Part shown: positions 1-9,674 of the stretch, piece after piece
Numbering within the stretch: the first letter of the stretch is position 1
Layout of the letters: each line of letters starts with the position of its first letter
Assembly (NCBI GenBank): GCA_025358885.1
Contig: JANYHW010000059.1
Coordinates: forward strand, 1-39,027
Direction: 5' to 3'
Length of the DNA stretch: 39,027 nucleotides
Source: Cytophagales bacterium
GTDB taxonomy: Bacteria > Bacteroidota > Bacteroidia > Cytophagales > Cyclobacteriaceae
Translations under genes and position numbers: made by a program
The notes under the pieces: generated by a model
Seen by the model: the letters and a program-made list of their open reading frames with translations, nothing else
Database searches by the model: none
Told to the model about the DNA's origin: nothing

Positions 1-1185
1 ATTCATCTCGATTTAGACGCCTTTTTTGTAGCGGTGGAGTGCAAGAAAGAGCCAAAACTCAAGGGAAAGCCGCTCATTGTAGGAGGCAGCAGTCGCAGGG
101 GTGTGGTAGCCGCCTGTAGTTATGAAGCCAGGCGATTCGGGGTGCATTCCGCCATGCCCATGTACCTGGCCATGCAACTCTGCCCGGATGCCACCGTGAT
201 CTCTGGCGACATGGAATCGTACAGCCAGCATTCACACCTGGTGACGGACATCATTGCCGACTCCGCCCCGTCTTTTGAGAAAGCGTCCGTCGATGAATTT
301 TATATCGACGCCAGCGGGATGGACAGGTTCTTTGGAGCATTCAAGTGGGCGGTGGAGTTGCGCAAGAAAATCATCGACGAAAGCAGGCTTCCCATCTCCC
401 TCGGTATGTCGGTAAATAAACTCGTATCCAAAGTGGCGACGGGAGAATTCAAGCCCAATGCAGAAAAATTTATTCCATCAGGCACCGAAAAAGATTTTCT
501 GGCTCCGCTGTCTGTAGAGAAGATCCCCATGATCGGGAAGCAAACCTCTTCCTTCCTGTATGATATGGGGGTGCGTACTGTGGCAACCCTTCGCGAGATG
601 CCGCTGAAATTTCTGGTAAGCGCCTTCGGCAAAAATGGCATGTCGCTCTGGAACAAGGCGCAAGGTATTGACGAGTCGCCCGTGGTGCCTTACAGCGAAC
701 AAAAATCCATCTCTACAGAATGCACCTTCGAGGAAGACACCATCGATGTAAAGCGGCTGAAGTCGATCCTCATCGCCATGGTGGAAAAGGTGGCCTTCCA
801 GTTGCGCGAGCAGAAGAAACTAACGTCGTGCATCACCGTAAAAATCCGCTATTCCAACTTTGATACCGAAACAAAGCAACTCCATATCCCCTACACATCG
901 TCGGACCACGTGCTGTTGCGCACCGTGCAAGAGTTGTTCGACAAACTGTACAGCCGCAGGATGCTGATCCGCCTGGTGGGTGTGCGCCTCAGCAACCTGG
1001 TACAAGGCAACCACCAGATCAGCTTATTCGATGACACGGAAGAGGACATCAACCTCTACGAAGCAATGGATTACATCAAACACAAACACGGTGTGGAGAA
1101 ATTAGTACGCGCCACCACGCTGGGAGTGAACAGAAGGGTGCGGATGGAGATGAATATGTTCAATGGAAAAATAAAAAGATTATGA
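1..1185 (+). CDS. dinB: DNA polymerase IV (Y-family translesion polymerase), 5' end cut by window edge
   Basis: Y-family error-prone DNA polymerase that copies past lesions. The frame is open from base 1 and already reads HLDLDAFF, the family's N-terminal motif, so only a few codons are missing; the internal ATG at 34 is not the real start. The first catalytic Asp lies at bases 10-12 and the SVDEFYID motif puts the other two carboxylates at bases 292-297, so the catalytic core looks intact. This separates it from ImuB, a Y-family relative that has lost catalytic residues. A helix-hairpin-helix and a little-finger region follow, and the length (about 390 aa) is normal. It is followed 198 bp later on the same strand by a DnaE-like polymerase, the arrangement of a mutagenesis cassette. 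Any LexA or ImuA-like partner would be upstream, outside the window. Confidence 0.95.
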   Translation: MHLDLDAFFVAVECKKEPKLKGKPLIVGGSSRRGVVAACSYEARRFGVHSAMPMYLAMQLCPDATVISGDMESYSQHSHLVTDIIADSAPSFEKASVDEFYIDASGMDRFFGAFKWAVELRKKIIDESRLPISLGMSVNKLVSKVATGEFKPNAEKFIPSGTEKDFLAPLSVEKIPMIGKQTSSFLYDMGVRTVATLREMPLKFLVSAFGKNGMSLWNKAQGIDESPVVPYSEQKSISTECTFEEDTIDVKRLKSILIAMVEKVAFQLREQKKLTSCITVKIRYSNFDTETKQLHIPYTSSDHVLLRTVQELFDKLYSRRMLIRLVGVRLSNLVQGNHQISLFDDTEEDINLYEAMDYIKHKHGVEKLVRATTLGVNRRVRMEMNMFNGKIKRL

Positions 1186-1383
1186 AAATATGAACAACAT
1201 AACATCAGAAACAAGAACCCCAGATCTCATCTGCCTGGCCATCCGCCTACGACGATCCTATCACCCTGTCAAGCTGAGAACAATTGATGAGCAGGCCATC
1301 CCCCATTCAGATGTCGCCCCAAGCGATGACTTATTGGAACCATCGTTCACATCAAATGACCGATCACCGATCACCGTTTAAAA

Positions 1384-4300
1384 GTGTACCTCAACTGCCA
1401 CACTGCCTTCAGTTTCAAGTACGGAACACTCCCGGCACAAAGACTTTTTGATGAAGCACGACGGTGTGGTGTGCATAAACTGGTATTGACAGAAATCAAC
1501 AACACTGCCTCCTACATTGAGATGCTGAGGCTCTGTGCAGAGAATGCCCCTGTATCGGGAAATAATCTCACCGTGTATGGAAAAGAAGCGTATACACTGG
1601 AGATAGCCGTGGGCATTGAATTCAGGCAGGACAAACAACTGCTGTACATCACCATTGCCAAGAACAATGCTGGCTTTGAGGAGATCAACCGCTTTTTATC
1701 CCGCCACAACCGGGAAGAAAAACCACTTCCTGTCCGTGCACTTGAATTCGACAACGCATTCGTTATCTACCCATTTGGAAAAGCAGAACCGGAGCAACTT
1801 CATCCGAACGAATACATTGGTGTGGGGAAGCATCAATTAAATCAATTCGCACTCTACCCCGGCCGGAAAACCCATCCTGAAAAATTCGTTGTGCTCCAGC
1901 CTGTAACTTTTTCAGACAAAACGGACTATAATGTTCACCGTCTTCTCCGGGCCATCGACAACAATACCCTGCTCAGTAAACTTCCCCTCCATCAGCAAGC
2001 CCACTCCGATGAAATAATGACGCCTGAAGAGAATCTGGAGAAACACTTCCAGTCCTATTCCGAACTCATACGAACGACAAAACAATTGCTGAATCAATGT
2101 TCCATTCACTTTGATCTCAAGACGGACAAAAACAAAAGACACACCACCGGCAGTGAAGAGACGGATTGGGACTTTCTCGTCACACAAAGCTGGGAAGGTT
2201 TTCAGGAACGGTATGACGTCACCGATCCGAATCTGCGCGAACGGCTTCAGCGTGAGCTCAACATTATCCGACAAAAGGGATTTTGTTCGTACTACCTGGT
2301 GGCCTATGACCTGATCCGCTTCGCCAAGGAAAAAGGATTTGATTATGTCGGGCGGGGTAGCGGGGCCAACAGCGTCGTTGCCTTCTGCCTGGGCATCACG
2401 AATGTGGATCCTATCGAACTCGACCTGTATTTCGAGCGGTTCCTGAATTCCGAGCGCTCTTCCCCTCCCGATTTCGACATCGACTTCTCCTGGGACAACC
2501 GCGATGCCGTCTACGATTATTTCTTTTCGAAATATGGAGAAGAGCATGTTTGCCTTTTAGGAACGCACGTCACCTATCAAAAACGATCGGTGTTGCGTGA
2601 GTTGGGGAAAGTCTTTGGACTGCCCAAGGACGAGATTGACGCCATCGTGGAAGAGCCCTTCAAAAACAGGAACCGAGACCACATCACCGAACTGATTTTC
2701 AAGTATGCCGAACTCATGAAGGACTTGCCCGCCAACATCTCCATCCATGCCGGTGGTGTGCTCATCACCGAAAAACCCATCTACGCCTATACCGCCACCG
2801 AACTCCCGCCTAAAGGTTATCCCGTATCACATTTTGAGATGCACAACGCCGAAGACATGGGCATCTTCAAGTTTGATATCCTGAGTCAGCGGGGGCTGGG
2901 GCACCTGAAAGAAACCGTCCGGCTGGTAAAGCGCAACCACGGCATCCCCGTCAACATCCATCGCTTCAGGGATTTCAAACAAGATGAAAAAATCAAAGAC
3001 CTCATGCGCAACAGCAAGGCCATGGGATGCTTTTATGTTGAATCACCTGCCATGCGTATGCTGCTGGGAAAACTGCGGTGTGAAGATTACCTCACGCTTG
3101 TAGCTGCCAGTTCCATTATACGTCCAGGCGTCGCGAGGTCAGGTATGATGCGGGCTTACATTGAGCGGTTTCACGCTGTGCGATCCGGTGGAACGTACGA
3201 ATCCATCCATCCCCAGATGGACGTGCTGATGAAAGAGACTTATGGGGTGATGGTTTACCAGGAAGATGTGATCAAGGTGGCGCATCATTTTGCCGGGCTC
3301 ACCTTGACGGAAGCAGACGTCTTGCGTCGGGGGATGTCGGGGAAATACCGGTCGAGGGCAGAGTTTAAGTTGGTTGAAGATCGCTTTTTTGAAAATTGTA
3401 AAGCACGCGGATATGATCAGGCCGTAATAGACCGCGTGTGGTATGAGATCGAGAGTTTCTCCGGCTATTCGTTTGCCAAAGGCCACTCCGCCAGTTATGC
3501 CGTGGAAAGTTATCAGAGTCTTTACCTCAAAGCCCACTTTCCCCTGGAGTTTATGGTGGGTGTGATCAATAATTTTGGAGGGTTCTATCGCACCGAATTC
3601 TATTTTCACGAAGCACGAATGCACGGCGCCGACATCCAGGCGCCCTGTGTCAACCAAAGTGAATTTCTTACCACCCTCTATGACCGGCAGATTTACATCG
3701 GGTTCATTCACCTGAAAAGCCTGGAGGCCAAAGTAGCCAACCACATCCCGATGGAACGGCAGCAGCATGGACCCTACAAAAGCCTCGATAATTTTCTGAG
3801 AAGAACACCGGGTATCGGACTGGAGCAACTGCGCATCCTCATCCGTATCGGTGCCTTCCGGTTTACGGGTAAAAGCAAGCAAAAACTGCTCTGGGAAGCC
3901 ATGTTGTATTTCAGCAATGCGAAATCAAAGCCCACCACCACCGTCGACCTGTTTGACACAGAGCCAAAGGATTTTCCCCTGCCCGAACTTCACCGCCATT
4001 CACTGGAAGATGCCTTTGACGAAATGGAATTACTGGGCTTCCCCGTGTGCAGTCCGTTTCAATTACTGGACAGTACCCACTACGGCGATGTAACAGCAAG
4101 CGACCTCGTCAAAAAAATCCGCAAGCACGTGCGCATGGTTGGATATGTGGTGACTACCAAAGACACCAGCACCCTGAAAAACGAGCCGATGCACTTCGGC
4201 ACCTTTTACGATGTCCATGGAGAGTTTTTTGATACTGTACACTTTCCCGATGTGGCCAGAAAGTACCCTTTCCGCGGTCGTGGATTTTACGAGATCAAGG

Positions 4301-4407
4301 GAAAAGTGGTGGAGGATTTTGGCGTGTATATGATTGAAGTGTCACAGATGGAGAAGCTGCCCATGATTCACAAGAGACCCGAGCAGGTGCTGCAGGAAGT
4401 ACCCTAG
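1384..4407 (+). CDS. DnaE-like DNA polymerase III alpha subunit, short/error-prone type
   Basis: C-family DNA polymerase of 1007 aa, shorter than the replicative DnaE (about 1160 aa). The frame opens with GTG at 1384; an in-frame stop at 1357-1359 leaves no room for a longer form. An N-terminal PHP-like domain starts with LNCHTAFSFKYG. The palm contains GRGSGANS (residues 323-330), PDFDIDF (362-368, catalytic Asp365 and Asp367) and KFDIL with Asp498, so the three polymerase carboxylates are present. A finger motif GYSFAKGHSASYA follows, then a C-terminal OB-like part; the tau- and clamp-binding tail is reduced. In the PHP domain the usual HxH and TDH metal motifs read NCH and TEI, so the exonuclease-type metal site is probably lost. 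Position after dinB suggests a DnaE2-like translesion role. It ends 6 bp from the convergent amidase gene. Confidence 0.9.
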   Translation: MYLNCHTAFSFKYGTLPAQRLFDEARRCGVHKLVLTEINNTASYIEMLRLCAENAPVSGNNLTVYGKEAYTLEIAVGIEFRQDKQLLYITIAKNNAGFEEINRFLSRHNREEKPLPVRALEFDNAFVIYPFGKAEPEQLHPNEYIGVGKHQLNQFALYPGRKTHPEKFVVLQPVTFSDKTDYNVHRLLRAIDNNTLLSKLPLHQQAHSDEIMTPEENLEKHFQSYSELIRTTKQLLNQCSIHFDLKTDKNKRHTTGSEETDWDFLVTQSWEGFQERYDVTDPNLRERLQRELNIIRQKGFCSYYLVAYDLIRFAKEKGFDYVGRGSGANSVVAFCLGITNVDPIELDLYFERFLNSERSSPPDFDIDFSWDNRDAVYDYFFSKYGEEHVCLLGTHVTYQKRSVLRELGKVFGLPKDEIDAIVEEPFKNRNRDHITELIFKYAELMKDLPANISIHAGGVLITEKPIYAYTATELPPKGYPVSHFEMHNAEDMGIFKFDILSQRGLGHLKETVRLVKRNHGIPVNIHRFRDFKQDEKIKDLMRNSKAMGCFYVESPAMRMLLGKLRCEDYLTLVAASSIIRPGVARSGMMRAYIERFHAVRSGGTYESIHPQMDVLMKETYGVMVYQEDVIKVAHHFAGLTLTEADVLRRGMSGKYRSRAEFKLVEDRFFENCKARGYDQAVIDRVWYEIESFSGYSFAKGHSASYAVESYQSLYLKAHFPLEFMVGVINNFGGFYRTEFYFHEARMHGADIQAPCVNQSEFLTTLYDRQIYIGFIHLKSLEAKVANHIPMERQQHGPYKSLDNFLRRTPGIGLEQLRILIRIGAFRFTGKSKQKLLWEAMLYFSNAKSKPTTTVDLFDTEPKDFPLPELHRHSLEDAFDEMELLGFPVCSPFQLLDSTHYGDVTASDLVKKIRKHVRMVGYVVTTKDTSTLKNEPMHFGTFYDVHGEFFDTVHFPDVARKYPFRGRGFYEIKGKVVEDFGVYMIEVSQMEKLPMIHKRPEQVLQEVP

Positions 4408-4413
4408 GAAAAT

Positions 4414-6087
4414 CTATTTCCTCTTCGCCAAAAACATCTCCGGATGCTTCTCATCGAAATCAGTTGCCTGTTGAAGAATATAGGCAGCCTCAAGCAATGG
4501 TCCTTCATCATACAAATTCCCAATAAATGTTATCGAAGTCGGGTGGCCTTTTACATCAAGACCGTTTGGCACGACAATGGCCGGATGACCGGTCAGGTTG
4601 GTTGCCAGTGAAATGTTCCTTCCATTCGAGGGCGCCACAATGAAATCATAGCCCCTGATCATCTTATTGAATTTTTCGATGAGCACCTTCCGATGCCGGT
4701 TGGCCTGCAGGTATTCCACCGCAGAGATAAAGCGCGCCTGTCGCAGAGAATTAGCACGTGATTCTTTGTTCTGTTCGGACATCATCCTGTCTTTGTGATC
4801 ACGCACCAGTTCATCGAAGAAAGCCCCTGCCTCCGAGCGCAGGATAATGTCAAAGACCGCATAGGGTACGGTATCAGGAAGCGCGACTTCCTGAAGATCC
4901 GCTCCAAGTGACTTCAATTTCTCGAGACTGGCCATATTATTTGGTTTGGTCTTCGTCGTATCCTTATCAAATAATTTCTTGAAGTATCCGATCTTGTATC
5001 TTTTTAAGTCGGTTGGTGGATTGAAAGCAAATGGATAGTTCACCACAGAACGATCGTCGTTTATGCTTTCATCTGTTCCCTTCAAGGCAGAGAATACCAA
5101 TGCGCAATCCTGTGCCGAGCGACAAATCGGTCCCACTTTATCCATGGACCACGATAAGGTCATGGCGCCATCACGACTCACACTGCCAAATGTTGGTCTC
5201 AGACCGGTTACACCGCATCTTGTGGATGGTGCAAGGATGGAACCAAGGGTTTCCGTGCCGATAGCAAAGGCAACAAGACCCGCAGAAGTGGCGGATGCTG
5301 AGCCGGCAGAAGAACCGCTGGCACCTTGCTTCAAGTCCCAAGGATTTCTTGTCTTGCCTCCAAACCAAACATCCCCACGCGCCAATGCTCCTGAAGTAAG
5401 TTTTGCGACCAGAACAGCGCCGGCATCTTCCATGAGTTGAACAACAAATGCCTTCTCTTCAAGCACCTGCTCTTTATAAGGTTCTGCTCCCCAGGTTGTT
5501 TTGTAGCCGGGTACCGAGAACAAGTCTTTGATTCCGTATGGAATGCCATGCAGTGGTCCGCGGTATTTTCCTTTGGCTATTTCTTCATCCGCCTGAACAG
5601 CCTGCTTCAAGGCAAGTGTTTCGGTAATGGTAATCACTGCATGAAGGGTGTCACCGTATTTCTTTAGCCGGTCCAAATATATACCCGTCAACCTGGCGGA
5701 TGTCAACGCGCCGGACTTTATCAGCACCCCCAGGTCGGCCACAGAGAGGTATGCTATTTCGTCCTCCGACGACGGCAGTGAAACCATCTTGGGTAGTTTC
5801 CAATCAGAAACAGGATTTCGCTCTTTGAATGTAAAGTGATCAGGTCTCGGGTCAAAATATACCGCTGGCGGAGTGCCATATGTCAATCGAATTCTTCGCA
5901 TGCTGTCATATCCGTTCCTGTTCTCGTCCAGGTAGCTCAGCATCGTGTCAATTTCTCCATCGGAAAATTCGACACCCATCAGTTTTTCAGCGCCCCTCAC
6001 ATCGTTTTTAGTGATTTTTTCCTTTGGTGTGCATTGCAAAAGCATGGCAGCCACAATAACAGGAAGAAAATTCAGCGCTCTATTCAT
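4414..6087 (-). CDS. Amidase-signature hydrolase, predicted lipoprotein
   Basis: 557-aa member of the amidase signature family (relatives of GatA and fatty acid amide hydrolase) that hydrolyses amide bonds with a Ser-cisSer-Lys triad. The triad is visible: Lys187 in GIKDLF, Ser259 in GASGSSAGS and Ser283 in TLGSI; the 24-residue spacing between the serines matches the family. The N-terminus is hydrophobic and ends in LLQC (Cys19), a lipobox, so the protein should sit on the periplasmic side of a membrane. Residues 20-110 are an extra segment before the catalytic domain. Its ATG overlaps the trpA stop by 8 bp, so it is translated with the trp operon, although nothing shows a part in tryptophan synthesis. 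It is not GatA: there is no gatB or gatC nearby and it has an export signal. The substrate is unknown. Confidence 0.88.
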   Translation of the reverse strand: MNRALNFLPVIVAAMLLQCTPKEKITKNDVRGAEKLMGVEFSDGEIDTMLSYLDENRNGYDSMRRIRLTYGTPPAVYFDPRPDHFTFKERNPVSDWKLPKMVSLPSSEDEIAYLSVADLGVLIKSGALTSARLTGIYLDRLKKYGDTLHAVITITETLALKQAVQADEEIAKGKYRGPLHGIPYGIKDLFSVPGYKTTWGAEPYKEQVLEEKAFVVQLMEDAGAVLVAKLTSGALARGDVWFGGKTRNPWDLKQGASGSSAGSASATSAGLVAFAIGTETLGSILAPSTRCGVTGLRPTFGSVSRDGAMTLSWSMDKVGPICRSAQDCALVFSALKGTDESINDDRSVVNYPFAFNPPTDLKRYKIGYFKKLFDKDTTKTKPNNMASLEKLKSLGADLQEVALPDTVPYAVFDIILRSEAGAFFDELVRDHKDRMMSEQNKESRANSLRQARFISAVEYLQANRHRKVLIEKFNKMIRGYDFIVAPSNGRNISLATNLTGHPAIVVPNGLDVKGHPTSITFIGNLYDEGPLLEAAYILQQATDFDEKHPEMFLAKRK

Positions 6088-6874
6088 TGGATTTACCTTT
6101 AAGGTTGGTCACAAATTTCAGAATGTCCTTTTCGAAGTCCGTTGATGTTCTCAGTAGAGAGATGAAGGCGCTGCCCACAATAGCGCCTGATCCATGGAGG
6201 CAAGCCAGAGAAAATGTCTCGCGATTGGAAATCCCAAATCCAATCATGAAGGGATTCTTCAATTTCATTTTACGGATCTCTTCGAAATAATCTTCCTGCT
6301 CCTTCGAGAAGCTCAACTTTGCTCCTGTTGTACTTGAAGAAGAGACAGCATATATAAACCCATTCGTTGCTTCATCTATCTGGCGAATGCGTTCAGGGGA
6401 AGTGGTAGGGGAAATCAGAAAAGTAATGGTCAGATTATTTTCGTCGAAGAATTTGCGATACGCTCTACGATATTCTTCCGCCGGCATATCCGGAAGAATC
6501 AACCCATCTACTCCTGCATTCGCCGCGTCCCGGCAAAAAGATTCAATACCGTATTGCACCACAGGATTGAGATAACCCATCAATACGATCGGAATCTTAA
6601 CAGTCTTCCTGATTTCCCTGACTTGTTCCAATAGTTTCTTAACCGTCATGCCGTTGCCCAAAGCAATCGTATTGCTTTCCTGAATCACCGGACCATCAGC
6701 GATAGGATCAGAGAAAGGAATACCAATTTCAATCATATCCACACCCGAACGCTCGAGTAGACCAGCAATTCGGGGGGTATCCTCCAGTCGCGGAAAGCCT
6801 GCGGTATAAAACACAGAGAGCAGTTCATGCCGCTGTTGCCCAAACAAATCCTTAACCCGGTTGTGAATACTCAT
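6080..6874 (-). CDS. trpA: Tryptophan synthase alpha subunit
   Basis: Cleaves indole-3-glycerol phosphate to indole and glyceraldehyde 3-phosphate and passes indole to TrpB through a tunnel. Of normal length (264 aa), it is a TIM barrel with the two catalytic acids in place: Glu49 in MIEIGIPFSDP and Asp60 in DPIADGP. The flexible-loop and phosphate-binding parts (VSSSSTTGAK, GFGIS, GSAFI) are also present. Unusually, it is separated from trpB by a DUF1684 lipoprotein gene, with 15 bp to that gene on its 5' side and an 8-bp overlap with the amidase gene on its 3' side. It is the last true trp gene of the operon. Confidence 0.97.
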   Translation of the reverse strand: MSIHNRVKDLFGQQRHELLSVFYTAGFPRLEDTPRIAGLLERSGVDMIEIGIPFSDPIADGPVIQESNTIALGNGMTVKKLLEQVREIRKTVKIPIVLMGYLNPVVQYGIESFCRDAANAGVDGLILPDMPAEEYRRAYRKFFDENNLTITFLISPTTSPERIRQIDEATNGFIYAVSSSSTTGAKLSFSKEQEDYFEEIRKMKLKNPFMIGFGISNRETFSLACLHGSGAIVGSAFISLLRTSTDFEKDILKFVTNLKGKSNE

Positions 6875-6889
6875 TTATTTTTGAGGAAG

Positions 6890-7798
6890 TTAATGGTCAC
6901 TGTAATTCTTTTCCCCTGCCGTTATGGCAATGTCCAATATATTTTGTTTGGGCGGCAAGGGGCAGGTGGCGAAACTTGTGAAAGCACATGGTGGGTTATA
7001 TGCTTTGTTGAAATCAATGATGGTATTACCATCCGCGTCTGGCTTCTTCACATAGACATATCGCCCCGCACCATAAGTTTCATGGGCGTTGGTTGAATCA
7101 CCGAATATCATGAAGTATTCACCTCCTCCTGTTCCTTCATCAATTACATCAAGCCGAAACTCTTTACCGTGAATCTTGAATGCCAGAGCACCTGGCGATA
7201 CCTGCGGTGCTGTTTGTCCAAGAATGTTGGTAATGTCAATTGTTCTTGAATTCCAGGTAAATTCAAACTTGGCAGATAACCTCCAGGTAGAGTCAATAGG
7301 GAATCGTTCAATTCCGTTAAAATTAATGAGAGCCTGACTCTTATAGTCGCGGAGGCGGATTCCGTATTTGTCGTCACGCTTGATGATGAACCATTGAAGT
7401 GAACCGTATTCCATGGTTGGCGGAACGGAATCCTGCTGGAACACTACCATTCTTTTAACCGGCCTGCCTTTGGAAGTGATGGCCACATCCGGCGCGGCCT
7501 CAAAGACGACCTTATTACCTTTCAGCATAAAGAATCCTGCGCGTTCAGGAATTTTTCCTTCCGGAAATACAATAGTGTTATTTTTTCCGCTGCCCAAAGT
7601 TGTGATTCCATCTTTGAGCCAGAAGAGTCCGGCCAGGTTAAGCCATCCTTTTGGCCCCTTCAGGTCATGGAGCCGCTGTTGGTCCCACGCCTGTATCTCT
7701 GATGTATAAATAGCTAAATCCTCAGCTGCCTCAGCCTCCCTTTTAGAATCACACCGAACCAGTACACAAACAAGGATGATCAGATAAATAGCCTTCAT
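6890..7798 (-). CDS. DUF1684 family lipoprotein inside the trp operon
   Basis: 302-aa protein with a short hydrophobic N-terminus ending in VRC (Cys16), a likely lipobox, so probably anchored in the periplasm. The body matches the DUF1684 family by eye: GWLNLAGLFWLKDG near residue 52, and the characteristic C-terminal block NPPCAFTSFATCPLPP followed by ILDIAITAGEK. The function of DUF1684 is not known to me; the conserved block contains two Cys. It lies between trpB (56 bp upstream) and trpA (15 bp downstream) on the same strand with no terminator visible, so it should be co-transcribed with the trp genes and be under the same attenuator. Whether this is functional linkage or passive insertion cannot be told from the sequence. 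Confidence 0.82.
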   Translation of the reverse strand: MKAIYLIILVCVLVRCDSKREAEAAEDLAIYTSEIQAWDQQRLHDLKGPKGWLNLAGLFWLKDGITTLGSGKNNTIVFPEGKIPERAGFFMLKGNKVVFEAAPDVAITSKGRPVKRMVVFQQDSVPPTMEYGSLQWFIIKRDDKYGIRLRDYKSQALINFNGIERFPIDSTWRLSAKFEFTWNSRTIDITNILGQTAPQVSPGALAFKIHGKEFRLDVIDEGTGGGEYFMIFGDSTNAHETYGAGRYVYVKKPDADGNTIIDFNKAYNPPCAFTSFATCPLPPKQNILDIAITAGEKNYSDH

Positions 7799-7854
7799 AT
7801 GAGTTGTTCTTTATGCTTTGGTGCTCCGCCTGTACGGCGATTATATAAAATAGT

Positions 7855-9036
7855 TCAATATTTCCCCCACTTGATATAGGTCTCCAAATCCTTATCGCCT
7901 CGTCCTGAAAGGTTTATAACCACAACATCGTCACGGTCAAATTCCATTTTCTTCAGCATGGCCAAAGCATGTGCCGTTTCAATAGCTGGAATAATTCCTT
8001 CCATTCTGCTCAATTCGATTCCTGCCTCCATGGCTTCATCATCCGTGGCGCTGAGAAATTGAACCCTCCCCACATCAAACAAGTGCGCGTGCATTGGCCC
8101 GATGCCAGGATAGTCCAGTCCGGCGGAAATGGAATACGGCTCCACGACCTGACCATCTTCCGTTTGCATTAACAAGGTCTTGCTGCCATGGAGTATCCCC
8201 GGCTTTCCCAAAACCGTTGTGGCTGCTGACTGACCGGACTGGACACCCTTTCCGGCCGCCTCGACTCCAACCAGGTTAACATGCTCCGCCTCCAGATAGT
8301 GGTAGAACGCTCCTGCGGCGTTGCTCCCACCCCCCACACAAGCGATTACATAATCAGGGAATGGATTTCCTTCTGCTTCGATCAACTGCTCTTTCATTTC
8401 CTTACTGATCACCGATTGAAATCGCGCCACTATATCAGGATAAGGATGAGGGCCGACCACCGATCCAATGATGTAGTGTGTGTCAACAGGATGATTGATC
8501 CAATGACGCATGGCTTCATTTGTGGCATCCTTTAGAGTCATGCTTCCACTCAACACGGGTACCACGGTTGTCCCAAGGATGCGCATACGTTCCACATTGG
8601 GCCTCTGCCTCTCCATGTCGTGTTTGCCCATGTACACAGTGCACTCCATTCCCATCAATGCACAGACCGTGGCTGTCGCAACACCATGCTGGCCCGCTCC
8701 CGTTTCAGCTATAATTTTCTTCTTGCCCAGACGCTTCGCCAGGAGTATCTGACCAATGGTGTTATTGATTTTGTGTGCGCCTGTATGGCACAGATCCTCT
8801 CGTTTAAGATAGATCCTGGTTGCATATCGTTCGGACAACCGCGTGGCAAAATAGAGCGGAGTCGGCCTGCCTACAAAATCTTTTAGTAGCTCATTAAACT
8901 CTTTTTGAAATTCTTCTTCATACATTATTTGCAAATAATTCGAACGCAGTTCTTCTACGTTAGGATAAAGCATTTCAGGAATGTATGCCCCGCCAAACTG
9001 GCCATAGTATCCCTTATCTGTCACCGTGTATTTCAT
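7855..9036 (-). CDS. trpB: Tryptophan synthase beta subunit
   Basis: PLP-dependent enzyme that condenses indole with serine to tryptophan. Normal length (393 aa). The PLP lysine is Lys89 in the motif [11 protein letters not shown], the phosphate-binding glycine loop is [10 protein letters not shown], and the catalytic Glu region [13 protein letters not shown] is present. The C-terminus keeps [11 protein letters not shown], the cofactor-ring contact. It belongs to the classical TrpB1 type that partners TrpA, which agrees with trpA two genes downstream. It starts 11 bp after the trpF stop. Confidence 0.97.
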   Translation of the reverse strand: MKYTVTDKGYYGQFGGAYIPEMLYPNVEELRSNYLQIMYEEEFQKEFNELLKDFVGRPTPLYFATRLSERYATRIYLKREDLCHTGAHKINNTIGQILLAKRLGKKKIIAETGAGQHGVATATVCALMGMECTVYMGKHDMERQRPNVERMRILGTTVVPVLSGSMTLKDATNEAMRHWINHPVDTHYIIGSVVGPHPYPDIVARFQSVISKEMKEQLIEAEGNPFPDYVIACVGGGSNAAGAFYHYLEAEHVNLVGVEAAGKGVQSGQSAATTVLGKPGILHGSKTLLMQTEDGQVVEPYSISAGLDYPGIGPMHAHLFDVGRVQFLSATDDEAMEAGIELSRMEGIIPAIETAHALAMLKKMEFDRDDVVVINLSGRGDKDLETYIKWGKY

Positions 9037-9047
9037 AGTTCTCCTTG

Positions 9048-9674
9048 TTAGAATTCCATCATTTTCTTTACCAAGTCCAAATCTTTCAAACCAACTGATT
9101 TCTCGACACCACTGTTAACATCAAGGGCATGCAGTCTTTGCATAGAGATTTCCCTGATTGAATCAGCAATCTTCGGTGAAAGTCCTCCACTTAGGAAAAA
9201 AGGAACTTCCAATGTATATCGTCTCAGCATATTCCAGTCAAACCGGACTCCATTGCCTCCATGCAAAGGTCCCTTTGTGTCAAACAGAAAATAATCAACT
9301 TCGTGCTCAAATGGCACAAGATCGCCAAAATCAAAGTCTTCATGCATTGGAATCGCTTTGATCACCTCGATACCATGCCTTCGAATCTCGGCGCAGAGCG
9401 CTGGCGATTCCGTTCCATGCAACTGCACCAAATCAAGGGCATGCTTTCCCGAAAGTTCAAGGATTTTATTGAAGTTTTCATTCACGAAAACACCTACCCT
9501 CTTTACATCCCGAGGCAGGTCTGCCGGAATACCGAAATCATCACCGACAAACCGCGGAGATCCCCGAAAAAAAATAAAGCCCATGTAGTCTGGATGAAGT
9601 AGTCCAACCTCCATGATATTGCCGGCATCACGAAGACCACAAACCTTAAGTCCTATTTTTCGGATAGTAGTCAC
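9048..9674 (-). CDS. trpF: Phosphoribosylanthranilate isomerase
   Basis: Performs the Amadori rearrangement of N-(5-phosphoribosyl)anthranilate, the third step of the branch. At 208 aa it is a monofunctional TrpF. The catalytic pair is visible: Cys12 in LKVCGL and Asp132 in LFDTKG. The substrate loop PRFVG and the phosphate-binding end LSGGLSP and ALDVNSGVE are also present. Its ATG overlaps the trpC stop by 4 bp (ATGA type), indicating translational coupling. TrpC and TrpF are separate here, unlike the fused protein of enteric bacteria. Confidence 0.95.
   Translation of the reverse strand: MTTIRKIGLKVCGLRDAGNIMEVGLLHPDYMGFIFFRGSPRFVGDDFGIPADLPRDVKRVGVFVNENFNKILELSGKHALDLVQLHGTESPALCAEIRRHGIEVIKAIPMHEDFDFGDLVPFEHEVDYFLFDTKGPLHGGNGVRFDWNMLRRYTLEVPFFLSGGLSPKIADSIREISMQRLHALDVNSGVEKSVGLKDLDLVKKMMEF

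Noticed and set aside
1190-1381. 63-codon frame between dinB and the DnaE-like gene
   Set aside because: No recognisable domain, odd composition for this genome, and it ends right at the DnaE start. It looks like chance coding in a 198-bp spacer that also holds a small GATCACC repeat.
3139-3882. Long antisense frame (247 codons) inside the DnaE-like gene, and a similar one at 1912-2547
   Set aside because: They lie opposite a clearly conserved polymerase gene and their products resemble no protein family; typical shadow frames.
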